Below, piece by piece: positions 51,063 through 59,410 of a stretch of 59,496 bases of DNA. The notes below the pieces were generated by a model, which ran no database searches, was not told the origin of the DNA, and saw nothing but the letters and a program-made list of their open reading frames with translations. A program made the translations under genes and the position numbers. Every line of letters starts with the position of its first letter. The stretch's first letter is position 1. The DNA comes from an uncultured Lachnospiraceae bacterium (GTDB taxonomy: Bacteria > Bacillota > Clostridia > Lachnospirales > Lachnospiraceae): positions 1 to 59,496 of the forward strand of contig URRW01000013.1 in NCBI GenBank assembly GCA_900550285.1. Direction: 5' to 3'.

Positions 51063-51091
51063 TTGACATCACAACGGTTTTATGCTATCTT
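51063..51091 (+). promoter_or_regulatory. Promoter of the TM1266-importer operon
   Basis: A perfect TTGACA (51063-51068) and TATCTT (51086-51091) with a 17-base spacer, about 75 bases before the TM1266-like gene. A short hairpin-like segment (ctttgg...ccaaag, 51089-51125) lies in the leader. Confidence 0.6.
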
Positions 51092-51167
51092 TGGAGTACA
51101 GTTTTTCCGTGCTGACCCCAAAGATCGCATGTTTTTCTGCGGGAGAAGGCGTAAACAGGAGGTATTT

Positions 51168-51413
51168 ATGGACAACCGCGTAGCCCTGATCGGTATCATG
51201 GTCGAAAATCCCGATTCCATCGGACAAATGAATCAGCTTCTTCATGAATACGGCGCTTATATCATCGGGCGCATGGGCATCCCATACCGGGAACGGAACC
51301 TGTCCATTATCAGCATCGTCGTTGACGCGCCTATGAACCAGATCAGCTCCCTCTCCGGCAAGCTCGGCATGCTTGACGGGATCAGCACGAAAACCATTTA
51401 TTCCAAGCAATAG
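51168..51413 (+). CDS. TM1266-family putative iron-only hydrogenase system regulator
   Basis: An 81-residue ACT-like protein. It fits the TM1266 family closely: VALIGIMVENPDSIGQMNQL, IIGRMGIPYRERNLSIIS and GMLDGISTKTIYSK. These proteins occur with [FeFe]-hydrogenase maturation genes (hydE, hydF, hydG) and are thought to be regulators; none of those genes is in this window. The start at 51168 has an AGGAGG site. It lies 12 bases upstream of a substrate-binding lipoprotein gene and leads an importer operon. Confidence 0.88.
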   Translation: MDNRVALIGIMVENPDSIGQMNQLLHEYGAYIIGRMGIPYRERNLSIISIVVDAPMNQISSLSGKLGMLDGISTKTIYSKQ

Positions 51414-51425
51414 GAGGATTTTTCC

Positions 51426-52547
51426 ATGAAAAAATTTGGTTCTCTGCTGATGGCGGCAGTATTATCTGCCGGCCTGCTTACCGGCTGCGGCTCTGCGGCA
51501 TCCGAAACTGCGGTACAGCCCGAAATCTCGGCTTCATCTGAAACTGCTACATCATCCGAGGCTGCGGATGCAGCTGAAACTACTGCGGCATCCGAAACTA
51601 TGGCTGCATCCGAAACTATGGCGTCATCTGACGCCGGCGCAGTGTCTGAAACCACCGTCCGCGTCGGCGGCTTAAAAGGCCCCACCACGATGGGTCTTGT
51701 CAAGCTCATGGACGACGCCGAAAAAGGCGTTTCCAAAAACAGCTATGAATTTACAATGGTCACCGCCGCAGACGAGCTGACCGGTCTTGTGGCAAACGGC
51801 AGCGTGGACATCGCCCTGCTGCCCGCAAACGTGGCGTCCGTTTTATATCACAAAACAGGCGGGAACATTTCCGTGATCGACATTAACACGCTGGGCGTGC
51901 TCTACCTCGTGTCCGGCGACCCTTCCATCGAATCCGTAGAGCAGCTTTCGGGCAGGACGGTCTATCTGCCCGGCAAAGGCACTACGCCCGAATATGTGCT
52001 GCGCTACCTGCTTTCTGCTTCCGGGCTTTCGGAAGACGAGGTAACGCTGGAATTTAAGTCCGAGGCTGCCGAGGTTGCTTCCGTGCTCGCGCAGGATCCG
52101 GACGCCGTCGGGCTTTTGCCCCAGCCCTTTGTGACCGCCGCCCTTTCGCAGAACGAACAGCTTTCCGTCGTGCTCGACCTGACAAAAGCTTGGGACAGCT
52201 TGCAGGATGAGGAGGGCAAAAGCCGCCTTGTTACCGGCGTCACGATCGTAAACAACGACTTTTTAGCTGCCCACAAGGATCTGGTTGACGCCTTTTTAAC
52301 CGAGCATGAGGCTTCCATTCTCTTTACCCAAGAGGAGCCCGACGACGCCGCTGCCCTGATCGAAAAGGCGGGCATCGTCGCCAAGGCTGCCATCGCCAAA
52401 AAAGCGCTGCCCGCCTGCAATATTTCCTATCTGGACGGACAGGAAATGAAGGACGCCTTAAACGGCTACCTCTCCGTCCTTTTTGAGCAGGAGCCAAAGG
52501 CAGTGGGCGGCTCGCTTCCCGACGACGCCTTTTATTACCTGCCGTAA
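51426..52547 (+). CDS. NMT1/SsuA-type ABC transporter substrate-binding lipoprotein
   Basis: A 373-residue lipoprotein. The lipobox is LLTGCGS (Cys21). A low-complexity linker of Ser/Glu/Thr/Ala with repeated A-S-E-T units spans residues 24-75. The binding domain (about 80-330) has the NMT1/THI5-like pattern: DIALLPANVASVLYHKTGG near 140, GRTVYLPGKGTTPEYVLRY near 178, and GLLPQPFVTAAL near 228. Related proteins bind sulfonates, nitrate, thiamine precursors or other small ions. Cotranscribed with permease and ATPase genes and with the TM1266 regulator. Confidence 0.88.
   Translation: MKKFGSLLMAAVLSAGLLTGCGSAASETAVQPEISASSETATSSEAADAAETTAASETMAASETMASSDAGAVSETTVRVGGLKGPTTMGLVKLMDDAEKGVSKNSYEFTMVTAADELTGLVANGSVDIALLPANVASVLYHKTGGNISVIDINTLGVLYLVSGDPSIESVEQLSGRTVYLPGKGTTPEYVLRYLLSASGLSEDEVTLEFKSEAAEVASVLAQDPDAVGLLPQPFVTAALSQNEQLSVVLDLTKAWDSLQDEEGKSRLVTGVTIVNNDFLAAHKDLVDAFLTEHEASILFTQEEPDDAAALIEKAGIVAKAAIAKKALPACNISYLDGQEMKDALNGYLSVLFEQEPKAVGGSLPDDAFYYLP
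51594..51630 (+). repeat. Short tandem repeat in the lipoprotein linker
   Basis: The unit GCATCCGAAACTATGGC occurs twice in a row (18-base period) and partial copies lie upstream (from about 51500) and downstream. It encodes the A-S-E-T-M-A repeats of the linker. Such repeats can change in number by slippage, altering only linker length. Confidence 0.7.
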
Positions 52548-52586
52548 TGTCAATTCCCTTCCCCTTATGAAAAGGAGCCCTGCCCC

Positions 52587-53369
52587 ATGCCAAAAAAACA
52601 TCCCTGCCAGCAAAAAAAATATCCCGGCTGGCTCAAAAAAACTGCCGTCATTTTTTTCTGGCTGGCGATCTGGCAGCTGGTCTGCCTGAAGCTGGACAAT
52701 CCCATCCTGCTGGTCGGCCCTGCCGAAACCGTAAAGGTATTTGCCGCCCAGCTTTTTACCCCGTCCTTCTGGCAGGCAGCGGGCTTTTCCTTCGGGCGGA
52801 TCTGCCTCGGGTTTTTCCTCGCCTTTTTTGCCGGGCTGGCAACGGGAGCGCTCTCCTGCCGGTTCCGGCTCATCGGCGATCTTTTGGAGCTGCCGATCCA
52901 GCTTATGAAGGCGATCCCCGTGGCGTCCTTTGTCATTCTGGCGCTCATCTGGACCGGCTCCCGCAACCTGTCCGTGCTCATTTCCTTTGCAGTCGTTTAT
53001 CCCATGATCCACATCAGCACACAGACAGGCGTTAAAAGCGCCGACAAAAAGCTGCTCCAAATGGCTTTTGTATTCCGCGTCCCCCTGTGGAAGCGCCTTT
53101 TTTACATCTACCGCCCGGCGCTGTTTCCCTATCTGATCAGCGCCTGCAAAACTGCCCTCGCCCTTGCCTTTAAATCCGGCATCGCCGCCGAGGTCATCGG
53201 CGTCCCGACGGGCTCCATCGGCGAAGGGCTTTATCAGGCAAAGATCTATTTAGACACCGCCTCGCTGTTTTCCTGGACGCTGACGATCATCCTTTTGTCC
53301 GTCCTCTTTGAAAAAATTTTGCTGCGGCTTTTAACGCTTGCCGCCGGAAAGGGGAATCCTGCCTTATGA
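52587..53369 (+). CDS. ABC transporter permease (SsuC/TauC type)
   Basis: A 260-residue permease with six hydrophobic segments. The EAA loop is around LQMAFVFRVPLWKRLFYIYR (about 154-173), and FLAFFAGLATGALSCRF and KSGIAAEVIGVPTGSIGEGL are typical of the SsuC-like family. It lies 39 bases after the binding protein and overlaps the ATPase gene by 4 bases. Confidence 0.9.
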   Translation: MPKKHPCQQKKYPGWLKKTAVIFFWLAIWQLVCLKLDNPILLVGPAETVKVFAAQLFTPSFWQAAGFSFGRICLGFFLAFFAGLATGALSCRFRLIGDLLELPIQLMKAIPVASFVILALIWTGSRNLSVLISFAVVYPMIHISTQTGVKSADKKLLQMAFVFRVPLWKRLFYIYRPALFPYLISACKTALALAFKSGIAAEVIGVPTGSIGEGLYQAKIYLDTASLFSWTLTIILLSVLFEKILLRLLTLAAGKGNPAL

Positions 53370-53953
53370 AGCCTTCGTCCGACATCATCGTTTCCGGTCT
53401 TTCTAAAAATTATGAAAACCAGACCGTCCTTTCCGACTTTTCCCTGACGCTTGCCGTCGGCGGCTCCTACTGCCTGATGGCTCCCTCCGGCGCGGGAAAG
53501 ACGACGCTTTTTCAGCTTCTTCTCGGGCTGGAGCATCCGGACTCGGGCACGATAAGCGGGCTTTCCGGCAAAAAAATTTCAGCCGTTTTTCAGGAAAACC
53601 GGCTGCTGGAAGGCTATGACGCAATTACAAACCTAAAGTTCGTTGCCGACAGGACGAAAACCCGCGAGCAGCTTTTTATTTTTGCGTCCCGCCTCCTTCC
53701 CCCGGAAAGCTTAAAAAAACCGGTTTTTGAATTTTCCGGCGGCATGAAAAGAAGGCTCGCCCTGCTGCGCGCCCTCTGCGTTTCCTTTGATTTTCTTTTG
53801 CTGGACGAACCCTTTAACGGCATGGACGCTGCCGCAAAGCAGGCTGCCGCAGACCTCATCTTAGAATCCAAAAAAAATGCAATCCTGCTTTTTTCCACCC
53901 ACGACAAAACGGATGCCGCCCTTTTAAAATCGGAGATTATCACGATTCCATAA
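53366..53953 (+). CDS. ABC transporter ATP-binding protein (SsuB type, short)
   Basis: A 195-residue ATPase. Walker A is APSGAGKTT near residue 37, the signature FSGGMKRRLALLRAL near 121, Walker B FLLLDEPFNG near 141, and the switch His in FSTHDKTDA. It is about 40 residues shorter than typical SsuB and ends soon after the switch, so only the C-terminal extension is missing. Start overlaps the permease stop (ATGA), giving coupled translation. Confidence 0.9.
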   Translation: MKPSSDIIVSGLSKNYENQTVLSDFSLTLAVGGSYCLMAPSGAGKTTLFQLLLGLEHPDSGTISGLSGKKISAVFQENRLLEGYDAITNLKFVADRTKTREQLFIFASRLLPPESLKKPVFEFSGGMKRRLALLRALCVSFDFLLLDEPFNGMDAAAKQAAADLILESKKNAILLFSTHDKTDAALLKSEIITIP

Positions 53954-53959
53954 GTTTCC

Positions 53960-53989
53960 ATCATATTTTCTTTTTGCAGGTACATACTA
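53960..53989 (+). promoter_or_regulatory. Sigma-G-like promoter of the SASP gene
   Basis: CATACTA at 53983-53989 matches the sigma-G -10 consensus fully, and ATCATA at 53960-53965 provides an acceptable -35 with a 17-base spacer. A start near 53996 would begin the transcript directly before the structured leader. Sigma-G is the expected forespore factor for SASP genes. Confidence 0.65.
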
Positions 53990-54000
53990 AGGTCAAGATA

Positions 54001-54123
54001 AGTGATGACACAGAGGCGCGCAACGGTTTACAGGGCATCTGCAGAGCCGGGACGTAAAGCGGGAAGCGCATCTGATGACAGCGCTTATCCCGCGGCAAAG
54101 AACCGGCGCCCTCTGTATCATTT
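54001..54123 (+). ncRNA. Candidate structured 5' leader RNA of the SASP gene, unknown class
   Basis: A three-way-junction fold can be drawn by hand. The closing helix pairs 54005-54008 with 54118-54121, 54010-54016 with 54110-54116, 54018-54021 with 54106-54109 and 54024-54028 with 54101-54105, with bulges at 54017 and 54022-54023: about 20 pairs. Two hairpins branch inside: a small one (GGC-A-TC, loop TGCA, GA-GCC; 54034-54048) and an 11-pair one (54059-54069 with 54081-54093). The junction strand GGGACGTAAAGC and the segment ACAGGGCA resemble the core of class I c-di-GMP riboswitches, but the GNRA-capped stem of that class is missing. It lies between a sigma-G-like promoter and the SASP start. 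Confidence 0.55.
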
Positions 54124-54188
54124 ATGCATGGCATCCTCTTTACCGTACAACAACCAAAAATGCAAAAAATCTATGGAGGTGACTTAAA

Positions 54189-54395
54189 ATGGCAAACAGT
54201 TCTGGAAAAGCCAATAGAGTTGAGGTTCCCGAGGCAAAGGCAGCGCTTGACCGCTTTAAGACCGAGGTTGCGTCCGAGCTTGGCGTCAACTTAAAGGAAG
54301 GCTACAACGGCGACCTGACTTCCAAGGAAGCAGGCTCCATCGGCGGCGAAATGGTCCGCAGAATGATCAAGAAGCAGGAAGAGTCCATGAAATAA
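54189..54395 (+). CDS. Alpha/beta-type small acid-soluble spore protein
   Basis: A 68-residue SASP, the DNA-coating protein of spores. The family core GDLTSKEAGSIGGEMVRRMI (about residues 41-60) is exact in type, and EVASELGVNL contains the region where GPR cuts during germination. AGGTGACTTAAA precedes the start (ggaggtgact). It is expressed alone from the sigma-G-like promoter and ends in a strong terminator. The protease that degrades it, GPR, is encoded 4 kb away. Confidence 0.95.
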   Translation: MANSSGKANRVEVPEAKAALDRFKTEVASELGVNLKEGYNGDLTSKEAGSIGGEMVRRMIKKQEESMK

Positions 54396-54398
54396 AAA

Positions 54399-54444
54399 CG
54401 GACAAAAAGAGGAGGGGGAGCTGTTCCCTCTCCTTTTTTGTCCG
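54399..54444. terminator. Terminator shared by the SASP gene and the convergent PRTase-like gene
   Basis: CGGACAAAAAgaGGAGGGGGA pairs with the complementary strand ending TTTTTTGTCCG at 54444 (about 17 pairs with minor mismatches). A- and T-rich runs lie in both flanks. Confidence 0.8.
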
Positions 54445-54454
54445 AAATTAAGCC

Positions 54455-55543
54455 TTACAGCATATATTTTTTCAGCGCGCCCGTAAACTCTGCGATCCTC
54501 TGCTCCGCCAGCTCCTTTAAGGTCATCGTCTTGATGCTCTCCACAAAGCCCTTTTCCTGCCGGTACAGCCAGCCCGCGTCCTCCGGGCGGATCTTATCGT
54601 AATGGTTTAAGGCGATCCATTCCTCATAGCTGACCGGAAGCGGATAGCCCAGCTTTTCTTCCAGAAGCTTTTCAAAATCGATCCTGTCGGCGCGCTCTAA
54701 AATGCCTTCCCAGAATTCCAGCACCTCTTTTACATGCTCATGGATCTCATAGCGCCTTGCGCCGCCGTCATAGATGATGCACTTTTCAAACAGCGGGCTG
54801 CACATCGACAGCGCCTCCCGCCTAAATTCCGGCGCAACGATGCCGTCCTTCCAGAAAAAATCCACATCCGGCAGATTGATGCCGGACACGCCCTTGTCCT
54901 GATAGGTGGAAAAGATCCCTTCATAATAAACGGTAATAAAGCCCTCAAACTCCGGCCAGAACGCCCGGATGTCCCGTGTTAAATCCTCCAGGATTTCGAT
55001 CGCTTTCGTGCCGCCGATCGTAAAGATGATGATATTTCTCAGCTTTGCCCCGTGGCTTCTGTAAAAATCCGTCACATAGCGCAGGCAGTGGATCAGCGTC
55101 TCCCCGCTGGCGATGATGTCCCCGATCATCAGGGTGGAGTCCGGAACCATCGTCAGCTTGCTGTACTTGATCTCAAGCCCCGCAATCTCCTCGTTGGCAA
55201 ACACCCGCTCGCTGGATAAAAAGCTGATGTCATGCACGCGGATATGCTCCCGGTAGCAGCTCTCCTCCAGCGGATAATTCAGCGCCCCCCTTAAAATCGA
55301 CAGGATATTCGCCGTCGTCACTTTTTTCTGTTCCTTCAGATAATAAAGCATCTGCGACGTGGACGGGATCAGGCAGTTATACACCTCGTATCCCACGATC
55401 TCCGGCTTGCTTAAAAGCTTTCTCGTCTCCGCCTCGGAAACGATATAATATTCGTTCAGATATTCCTCTCCGTCCAGCCGGTAGCATGCCACTCCCTGCT
55501 CGCAAAATTCCGGTACGATCACCGCTTTATCCCAGTTTCTCAT
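54455..55543 (-). CDS. Unidentified protein with PRTase-like motif
   Basis: A 362-residue soluble protein that I do not recognise. Residues 140-150 read LMIGDIIASGETL, resembling the PRPP-binding loop of type I phosphoribosyltransferases, with a hydrophobic strand before and LRNIIIFTIGGTKA after it. The first acidic residue of the usual DD/ED pair is Gly here. N-terminal CEQGVACYRLDGEEYL and the C-terminal helical part (about 270-362, PVSYEEWIALNHYDKIRPED) match nothing I know. It has a GGAT-type site before the ATG. The MATE gene lies 15 bases upstream on the same strand, so the two may be cotranscribed. It could be a nucleotide-salvage or regulatory PRTase relative. Confidence 0.6.
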   Translation of the reverse strand: MRNWDKAVIVPEFCEQGVACYRLDGEEYLNEYYIVSEAETRKLLSKPEIVGYEVYNCLIPSTSQMLYYLKEQKKVTTANILSILRGALNYPLEESCYREHIRVHDISFLSSERVFANEEIAGLEIKYSKLTMVPDSTLMIGDIIASGETLIHCLRYVTDFYRSHGAKLRNIIIFTIGGTKAIEILEDLTRDIRAFWPEFEGFITVYYEGIFSTYQDKGVSGINLPDVDFFWKDGIVAPEFRREALSMCSPLFEKCIIYDGGARRYEIHEHVKEVLEFWEGILERADRIDFEKLLEEKLGYPLPVSYEEWIALNHYDKIRPEDAGWLYRQEKGFVESIKTMTLKELAEQRIAEFTGALKKYML

Positions 55544-55558
55544 CTGTACATCCTTTCC

Positions 55559-56971
55559 TCACACTCTCATTTTTTTATGCTTCATCTGCTCCCGGAACTC
55601 AGGAAGCGCTGCCTTTCCTTCCTCCGTCACAGGCTTGACCCACTTGCCCGTTTTCGTATACCACAGCTCGAACACAAGCCGGATGAGCTCGTCCGTATAC
55701 AAAAACGAAAATACCGCAAGAAACGGAAGGTGCAGCACCATTCCGGCGATCCATGTGGCAGGCACGCTGATCGTAAACAGGCAGGTAATTTCCAGCACCG
55801 TGCCAAACACCGCCTCCCCGCCTGCCCGATAGCAGGTGTTCATGATATAATTGCACGTGCGGACCGTGCCCGCCACAAGATAGATCAGCAGCATGTATTT
55901 TCCGTAATACATCGCCTCAGGCCCCAGCCCGAACAGCGACAGAAGCGTTTCGTTTAACAAAACGCCCGTCAGGCAGATGACAAAAGTGATCGCCGGACAG
56001 AGGGTGGAAAAGCCCTTTACATACTGATAGCCGCGCATATGCCGTCCCGCGCCGATCTCCTTTCCGACCACAACGGAACTTGCGTCCGCCAGACCGCCGA
56101 AAAACGCGAACACAAAGCCTTCCAGCACGCGGAACGCCGCCATCGCCGCGATCGCGCTTTCCGACTGCCGCCCGATTACCACATTGATCAGCATCTGGCC
56201 GATCCCGTAAAAAAGCTCGTTGCAGATGATCGGCAGGCATTTTGACAAATATACCTTCGCAAAGCCGTCGCCCCACGAAAACATCTCGCTTACGCGCAGG
56301 CGGAGCGTTTTCTGATCCTTCCATAAAAATGCCGCGAGGATCAAAAGATTGACGACTGCGGAAACAAGCGTTCCCACCGCCGCGCCCGCCGCGCCCATCT
56401 GCGGCATGCCGAACCGTCCGTAGATCAGCACCCAGTTTAAGCAAAAGTTCGTGATCAGGCCCGCAAGGGACGCGACCAGCGGGATTTTTACCCGCTCCGT
56501 GGCGCGCATCAGAAAGCTTGCGATCACGCCCAGCACCTGCAGCGGATAGGCAAAGCCCACGATGCGGATATAGGGCACTGCCACGTCGATGATATTCTGC
56601 TTATCCGTATAGATCCCAAGCAAAAACTCCGGCTTTATTACCGCCATCCCGCCAAACAGCACGCCCACCAGAAGCAGCAGACTCGCAGACAGCCCGAACG
56701 TCCGGTTGATTCCTGTTTCATTTTTGGCGCCCCAATACTGGGAAAAGAACAAAAGCGCCCCTCCCGCAAAGCCGAAATAGCAGGAGAAAAACAGCGACGA
56801 GATCTGGGAGCAGATGCCGACTGCCGCCACCGACAGCTCGCCCATGCTGCCGATCATGATCGTATCTACCATGCTCGCCGTTGTGGATAAAAAATTCTGG
56901 AATGCGATCGGCAGGGCGATCGTTACCACCGCCTGAAAAAACACATTCCAACTGATCCGTTCTTTTTTCAT
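55559..56971 (-). CDS. MATE family efflux transporter
   Basis: A 470-residue exporter with 12 membrane segments in two halves. The first half shows ALPIAFQNFLSTTASMVDTIMIG near residue 17 and the second half NELFYGIGQMLINVVIGRQS near residue 255, the two-fold MATE pattern. It would export drugs or metabolites in exchange for Na+ or H+. The start at 56971 (MKKERISWNV) has a GAGGGGAA site; the longer frame to 57121 lacks one. It precedes the PRTase-like gene by 15 bases. Confidence 0.92.
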   Translation of the reverse strand: MKKERISWNVFFQAVVTIALPIAFQNFLSTTASMVDTIMIGSMGELSVAAVGICSQISSLFFSCYFGFAGGALLFFSQYWGAKNETGINRTFGLSASLLLLVGVLFGGMAVIKPEFLLGIYTDKQNIIDVAVPYIRIVGFAYPLQVLGVIASFLMRATERVKIPLVASLAGLITNFCLNWVLIYGRFGMPQMGAAGAAVGTLVSAVVNLLILAAFLWKDQKTLRLRVSEMFSWGDGFAKVYLSKCLPIICNELFYGIGQMLINVVIGRQSESAIAAMAAFRVLEGFVFAFFGGLADASSVVVGKEIGAGRHMRGYQYVKGFSTLCPAITFVICLTGVLLNETLLSLFGLGPEAMYYGKYMLLIYLVAGTVRTCNYIMNTCYRAGGEAVFGTVLEITCLFTISVPATWIAGMVLHLPFLAVFSFLYTDELIRLVFELWYTKTGKWVKPVTEEGKAALPEFREQMKHKKMRV

Positions 56972-57008
56972 GAACTTCCCCTCATTTGTACGCATTTGCT
57001 CTATTTTA

Positions 57009-58394
57009 CTATGAGGGATTGTAAAAATCAACCCCGGACAGCTCTGTATCCAGCATGTTTGCCAGCGGGATGCACGCGTTGTAGCACTCCTCGTATGTAT
57101 TGGTCTGCGCCCCCATTTCAATCAGCAGATACCGGGGCTTTAGGTGCATATTATAGCGGTAGCCCTTTAAGTAAATCCGCCTCGTCAGCCCCGGATAATA
57201 CTCGTTGCACAGCGCCTGCATCTGGAAAGAAAACGCCAGATTCATCCCGATGTTTTCATTCGGCAAATAGTCGATGTCCCCGTGTTTTCTTGTGCGGGAC
57301 AGCCCGTTGAAAAACATGAATTTCGCGGTCGGCCTCCCGTCGATGTCCGTAACAAGCTTCGTCCCCTCCGCCACCTCGTCCCGGTGCAGGTCGATTACCA
57401 CCTCGATGGACGGGTTTTGCGCCAGCAGCTCTTCCAGCGCCGGAAGGGAAGCGGAATAGGCGTAATCTCTTTTTTCCACGTCATATTTCCCCATGTGGTG
57501 CATCACGTTATAACCCTTCTGCCGGAGAAGCTCCGCCAAAAATTCGCCCACGCCCATAATCGTCGTCCGCTCGTCCCCCGCGACGGAATTGACAAAATCC
57601 TCCTGCGAATGGGTGTGATAAATTAAAATCTGCGGCAGGCCGTCCTGCCTTTTTTCAATGGAAAGATCCGGCCCTAACAGCGCGTCCAGATTGAGCTGGC
57701 TTTCGTCCGCCGCCGTGCTCTGGTCGATGGCATAAAATTCCCGCACAAGCGCGTCGTACTTTTCAAAATATTCCCACTGGTAGCTTTCCTTTTTCGCCAA
57801 AGCTGCCGCGCTGTTTTCGGAAACCTGACCGCCCTTTTCTGCCAAATCCCCATTTTCTGCCTCATCCCCTGCTTCTGCCGGCTCTCCGGTCTCTGCTGTG
57901 TCCCCGGTTTCTGAGGAAGCGCTGTCTAAAGCGCCCTTTTGCGCTGTCTCCTGCTCTTGCGGCTGTCCGTTTTCCTCCTTTAGCCGTTCTGCCAGCTCCC
58001 CTTCCACTTTCACGCGCCCAGCCGAGCTTTCCGGCGTATCCATCCCGCCTTCCACCTTTTTTTGTGCGGACTCGTCCTGCCCCTCCGCCCGGATGATGTC
58101 CTCATAGGTCGTCTGATTTTCCGCCAGAAGCTGTGTTTTTTTCCGGCTTCCGTAAAAACGCAGGATCGGGAACTGCCCTCCCCTGCCGCTCCACAGTCCC
58201 CTTTCCGCCGGCTTTGAAACATAAAAAACAGCCGGACATCCTCCCTGCAGCACGCCGTTTGTGAGCGCGTCTGCCGCCGCCTGTCCCATCCCGCCTTCTG
58301 TCCGCTCCGGCATCCCCAGAAGGATCACTGCCGCCGCCAGCCCGAAAACCGCCGTCCGATATACAATTTTGCCGCCCTTGTCTCTTTTTCCCAT
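57009..58394 (-). CDS. spoIIP: Stage II sporulation protein P (SpoIIP)
   Basis: A 461-residue peptidoglycan hydrolase of the DMP engulfment complex. It has an N-terminal signal anchor (about 10-28). A low-complexity acid region follows, roughly residues 125-200, with repeated T-A-E-T-G and A-E-x-G units. The catalytic SpoIIP domain (about 250-455) has LIYHTHSQEDF, VVIDLHRDEV and LLIEMGAQTNTYEE, which hold the zinc ligands. It acts in thinning the septal wall during engulfment. It lies 77 bases downstream of gpr, a conserved gpr-spoIIP pair. Confidence 0.95.
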   Translation of the reverse strand: MGKRDKGGKIVYRTAVFGLAAAVILLGMPERTEGGMGQAAADALTNGVLQGGCPAVFYVSKPAERGLWSGRGGQFPILRFYGSRKKTQLLAENQTTYEDIIRAEGQDESAQKKVEGGMDTPESSAGRVKVEGELAERLKEENGQPQEQETAQKGALDSASSETGDTAETGEPAEAGDEAENGDLAEKGGQVSENSAAALAKKESYQWEYFEKYDALVREFYAIDQSTAADESQLNLDALLGPDLSIEKRQDGLPQILIYHTHSQEDFVNSVAGDERTTIMGVGEFLAELLRQKGYNVMHHMGKYDVEKRDYAYSASLPALEELLAQNPSIEVVIDLHRDEVAEGTKLVTDIDGRPTAKFMFFNGLSRTRKHGDIDYLPNENIGMNLAFSFQMQALCNEYYPGLTRRIYLKGYRYNMHLKPRYLLIEMGAQTNTYEECYNACIPLANMLDTELSGVDFYNPS

Positions 58395-58471
58395 GAAAAA
58401 ATATATGCGGCGCGCTTCCTCTTTATCCCTGCCTCCTATCCATCCGCCTTCCCTTGTCTGTCTCGCCCCGC

Positions 58472-59383
58472 TTATCCGTCCAGCTCCAGCGCCATATTGA
58501 TCCCCTCCGAAACCGTGTCGCCAAGCCGCCGGATCATCTCGTCGATGTCCTTTCCGGTCACATACATGTTGTTCAGCTCCGAAAGCGCCTGCGGATGCTC
58601 CCGGGAAGCCATAAAGCGGACACTACATTCCTTTTCCATGCATTCCAGCGCGTCCCCCACGATCGTTGCCGCATCTACCACGGTCGGCACGCCCACCGCG
58701 ATCACCGGGACGCCCAGCGATTCCCTTGTCAGCGCATTCCTGTGGTTTCCTACGCCCGATCCGGGCGCGATCCCCGAGTCGCTGATCTGGATCGTCCGGT
58801 TTAAACGCCGCGTGCTGCGCGCCGCCAGAGCATCCACCACGATTAAAAGATCCGGCTTTGTCTGCTCCACCACGCCCCGCACGATCTCCGCGCTCTCCAT
58901 CCCCGTCTGCGCCGTCACGCCCGGCACAAGGCAGCTGATCTGATGCATCCGCTCCTTATGGTACGCCGCCTTTCCAAACTGAAGCATCACATGGCGGTTT
59001 ACAAAAAGCTGCTCCGCCACATGCGGCCCCAGCGCATCCGCCGTCACCTCCCGGTTTCCAAGCCCCACCACAAGGATGGATTTTTCCTTTTCCCAATCCG
59101 GGATAACGCTGCGAAGCTGCCTTGCCAGTTCCATGGAAACCTCTCGCTGATACTCCTCGTCCTGCTCCGTCAGCCCCTCCGCTTCCAGTGTCAAATAAGT
59201 CCCGACCGGCTTTCCCATGATCTTCGCCCCATTTTTTGTCTCGATCTTTACCCGCGTGATGCGGATTCCCGTCTCTTCCTTTTCCTCTTCCTCCAAAACA
59301 ACGCCGTGAACCTCCGTCCCCGACTCCCGGATACGCTCCCCGTCCTCCAGCGCCAGATCCGTCCTCACCGTAAAACAGCTCAT
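58472..59383 (-). CDS. gpr: Germination protease GPR
   Basis: A 303-residue aspartic-type peptidase that degrades SASPs when spores germinate. The N-terminus FTVRTDLALEDGERI contains the propeptide region; core motifs are VVGLGNREVTADALGPHV (about 107-124), MESAEIVRGVVEQTKPDLLI (about 161-180) and GVGNHRNALT with the C-terminal QALSELNNMYVTGKDID. Expected to be made in the forespore as a zymogen. It is next to spoIIP and close to a SASP gene, its substrate class. Confidence 0.95.
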   Translation of the reverse strand: MSCFTVRTDLALEDGERIRESGTEVHGVVLEEEEKEETGIRITRVKIETKNGAKIMGKPVGTYLTLEAEGLTEQDEEYQREVSMELARQLRSVIPDWEKEKSILVVGLGNREVTADALGPHVAEQLFVNRHVMLQFGKAAYHKERMHQISCLVPGVTAQTGMESAEIVRGVVEQTKPDLLIVVDALAARSTRRLNRTIQISDSGIAPGSGVGNHRNALTRESLGVPVIAVGVPTVVDAATIVGDALECMEKECSVRFMASREHPQALSELNNMYVTGKDIDEMIRRLGDTVSEGINMALELDG

Positions 59384-59410
59384 TTCCTTTCCCTCCGGTT
59401 CTTGCTTCTT

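Noticed and set aside
54070..54100. Hammerhead ribozyme because of CTGATGA in the SASP leader
   Set aside because: The required GAAA core and cleavage-site stems are missing; CTGATGA here is simply a hairpin loop.
54001..54123. Calling the SASP leader a class I c-di-GMP riboswitch
   Set aside because: GGGACGTAAAGC and ACAGGGCA are similar to its core, but the GNRA-capped stem and its receptor are not present, so the class is left open.
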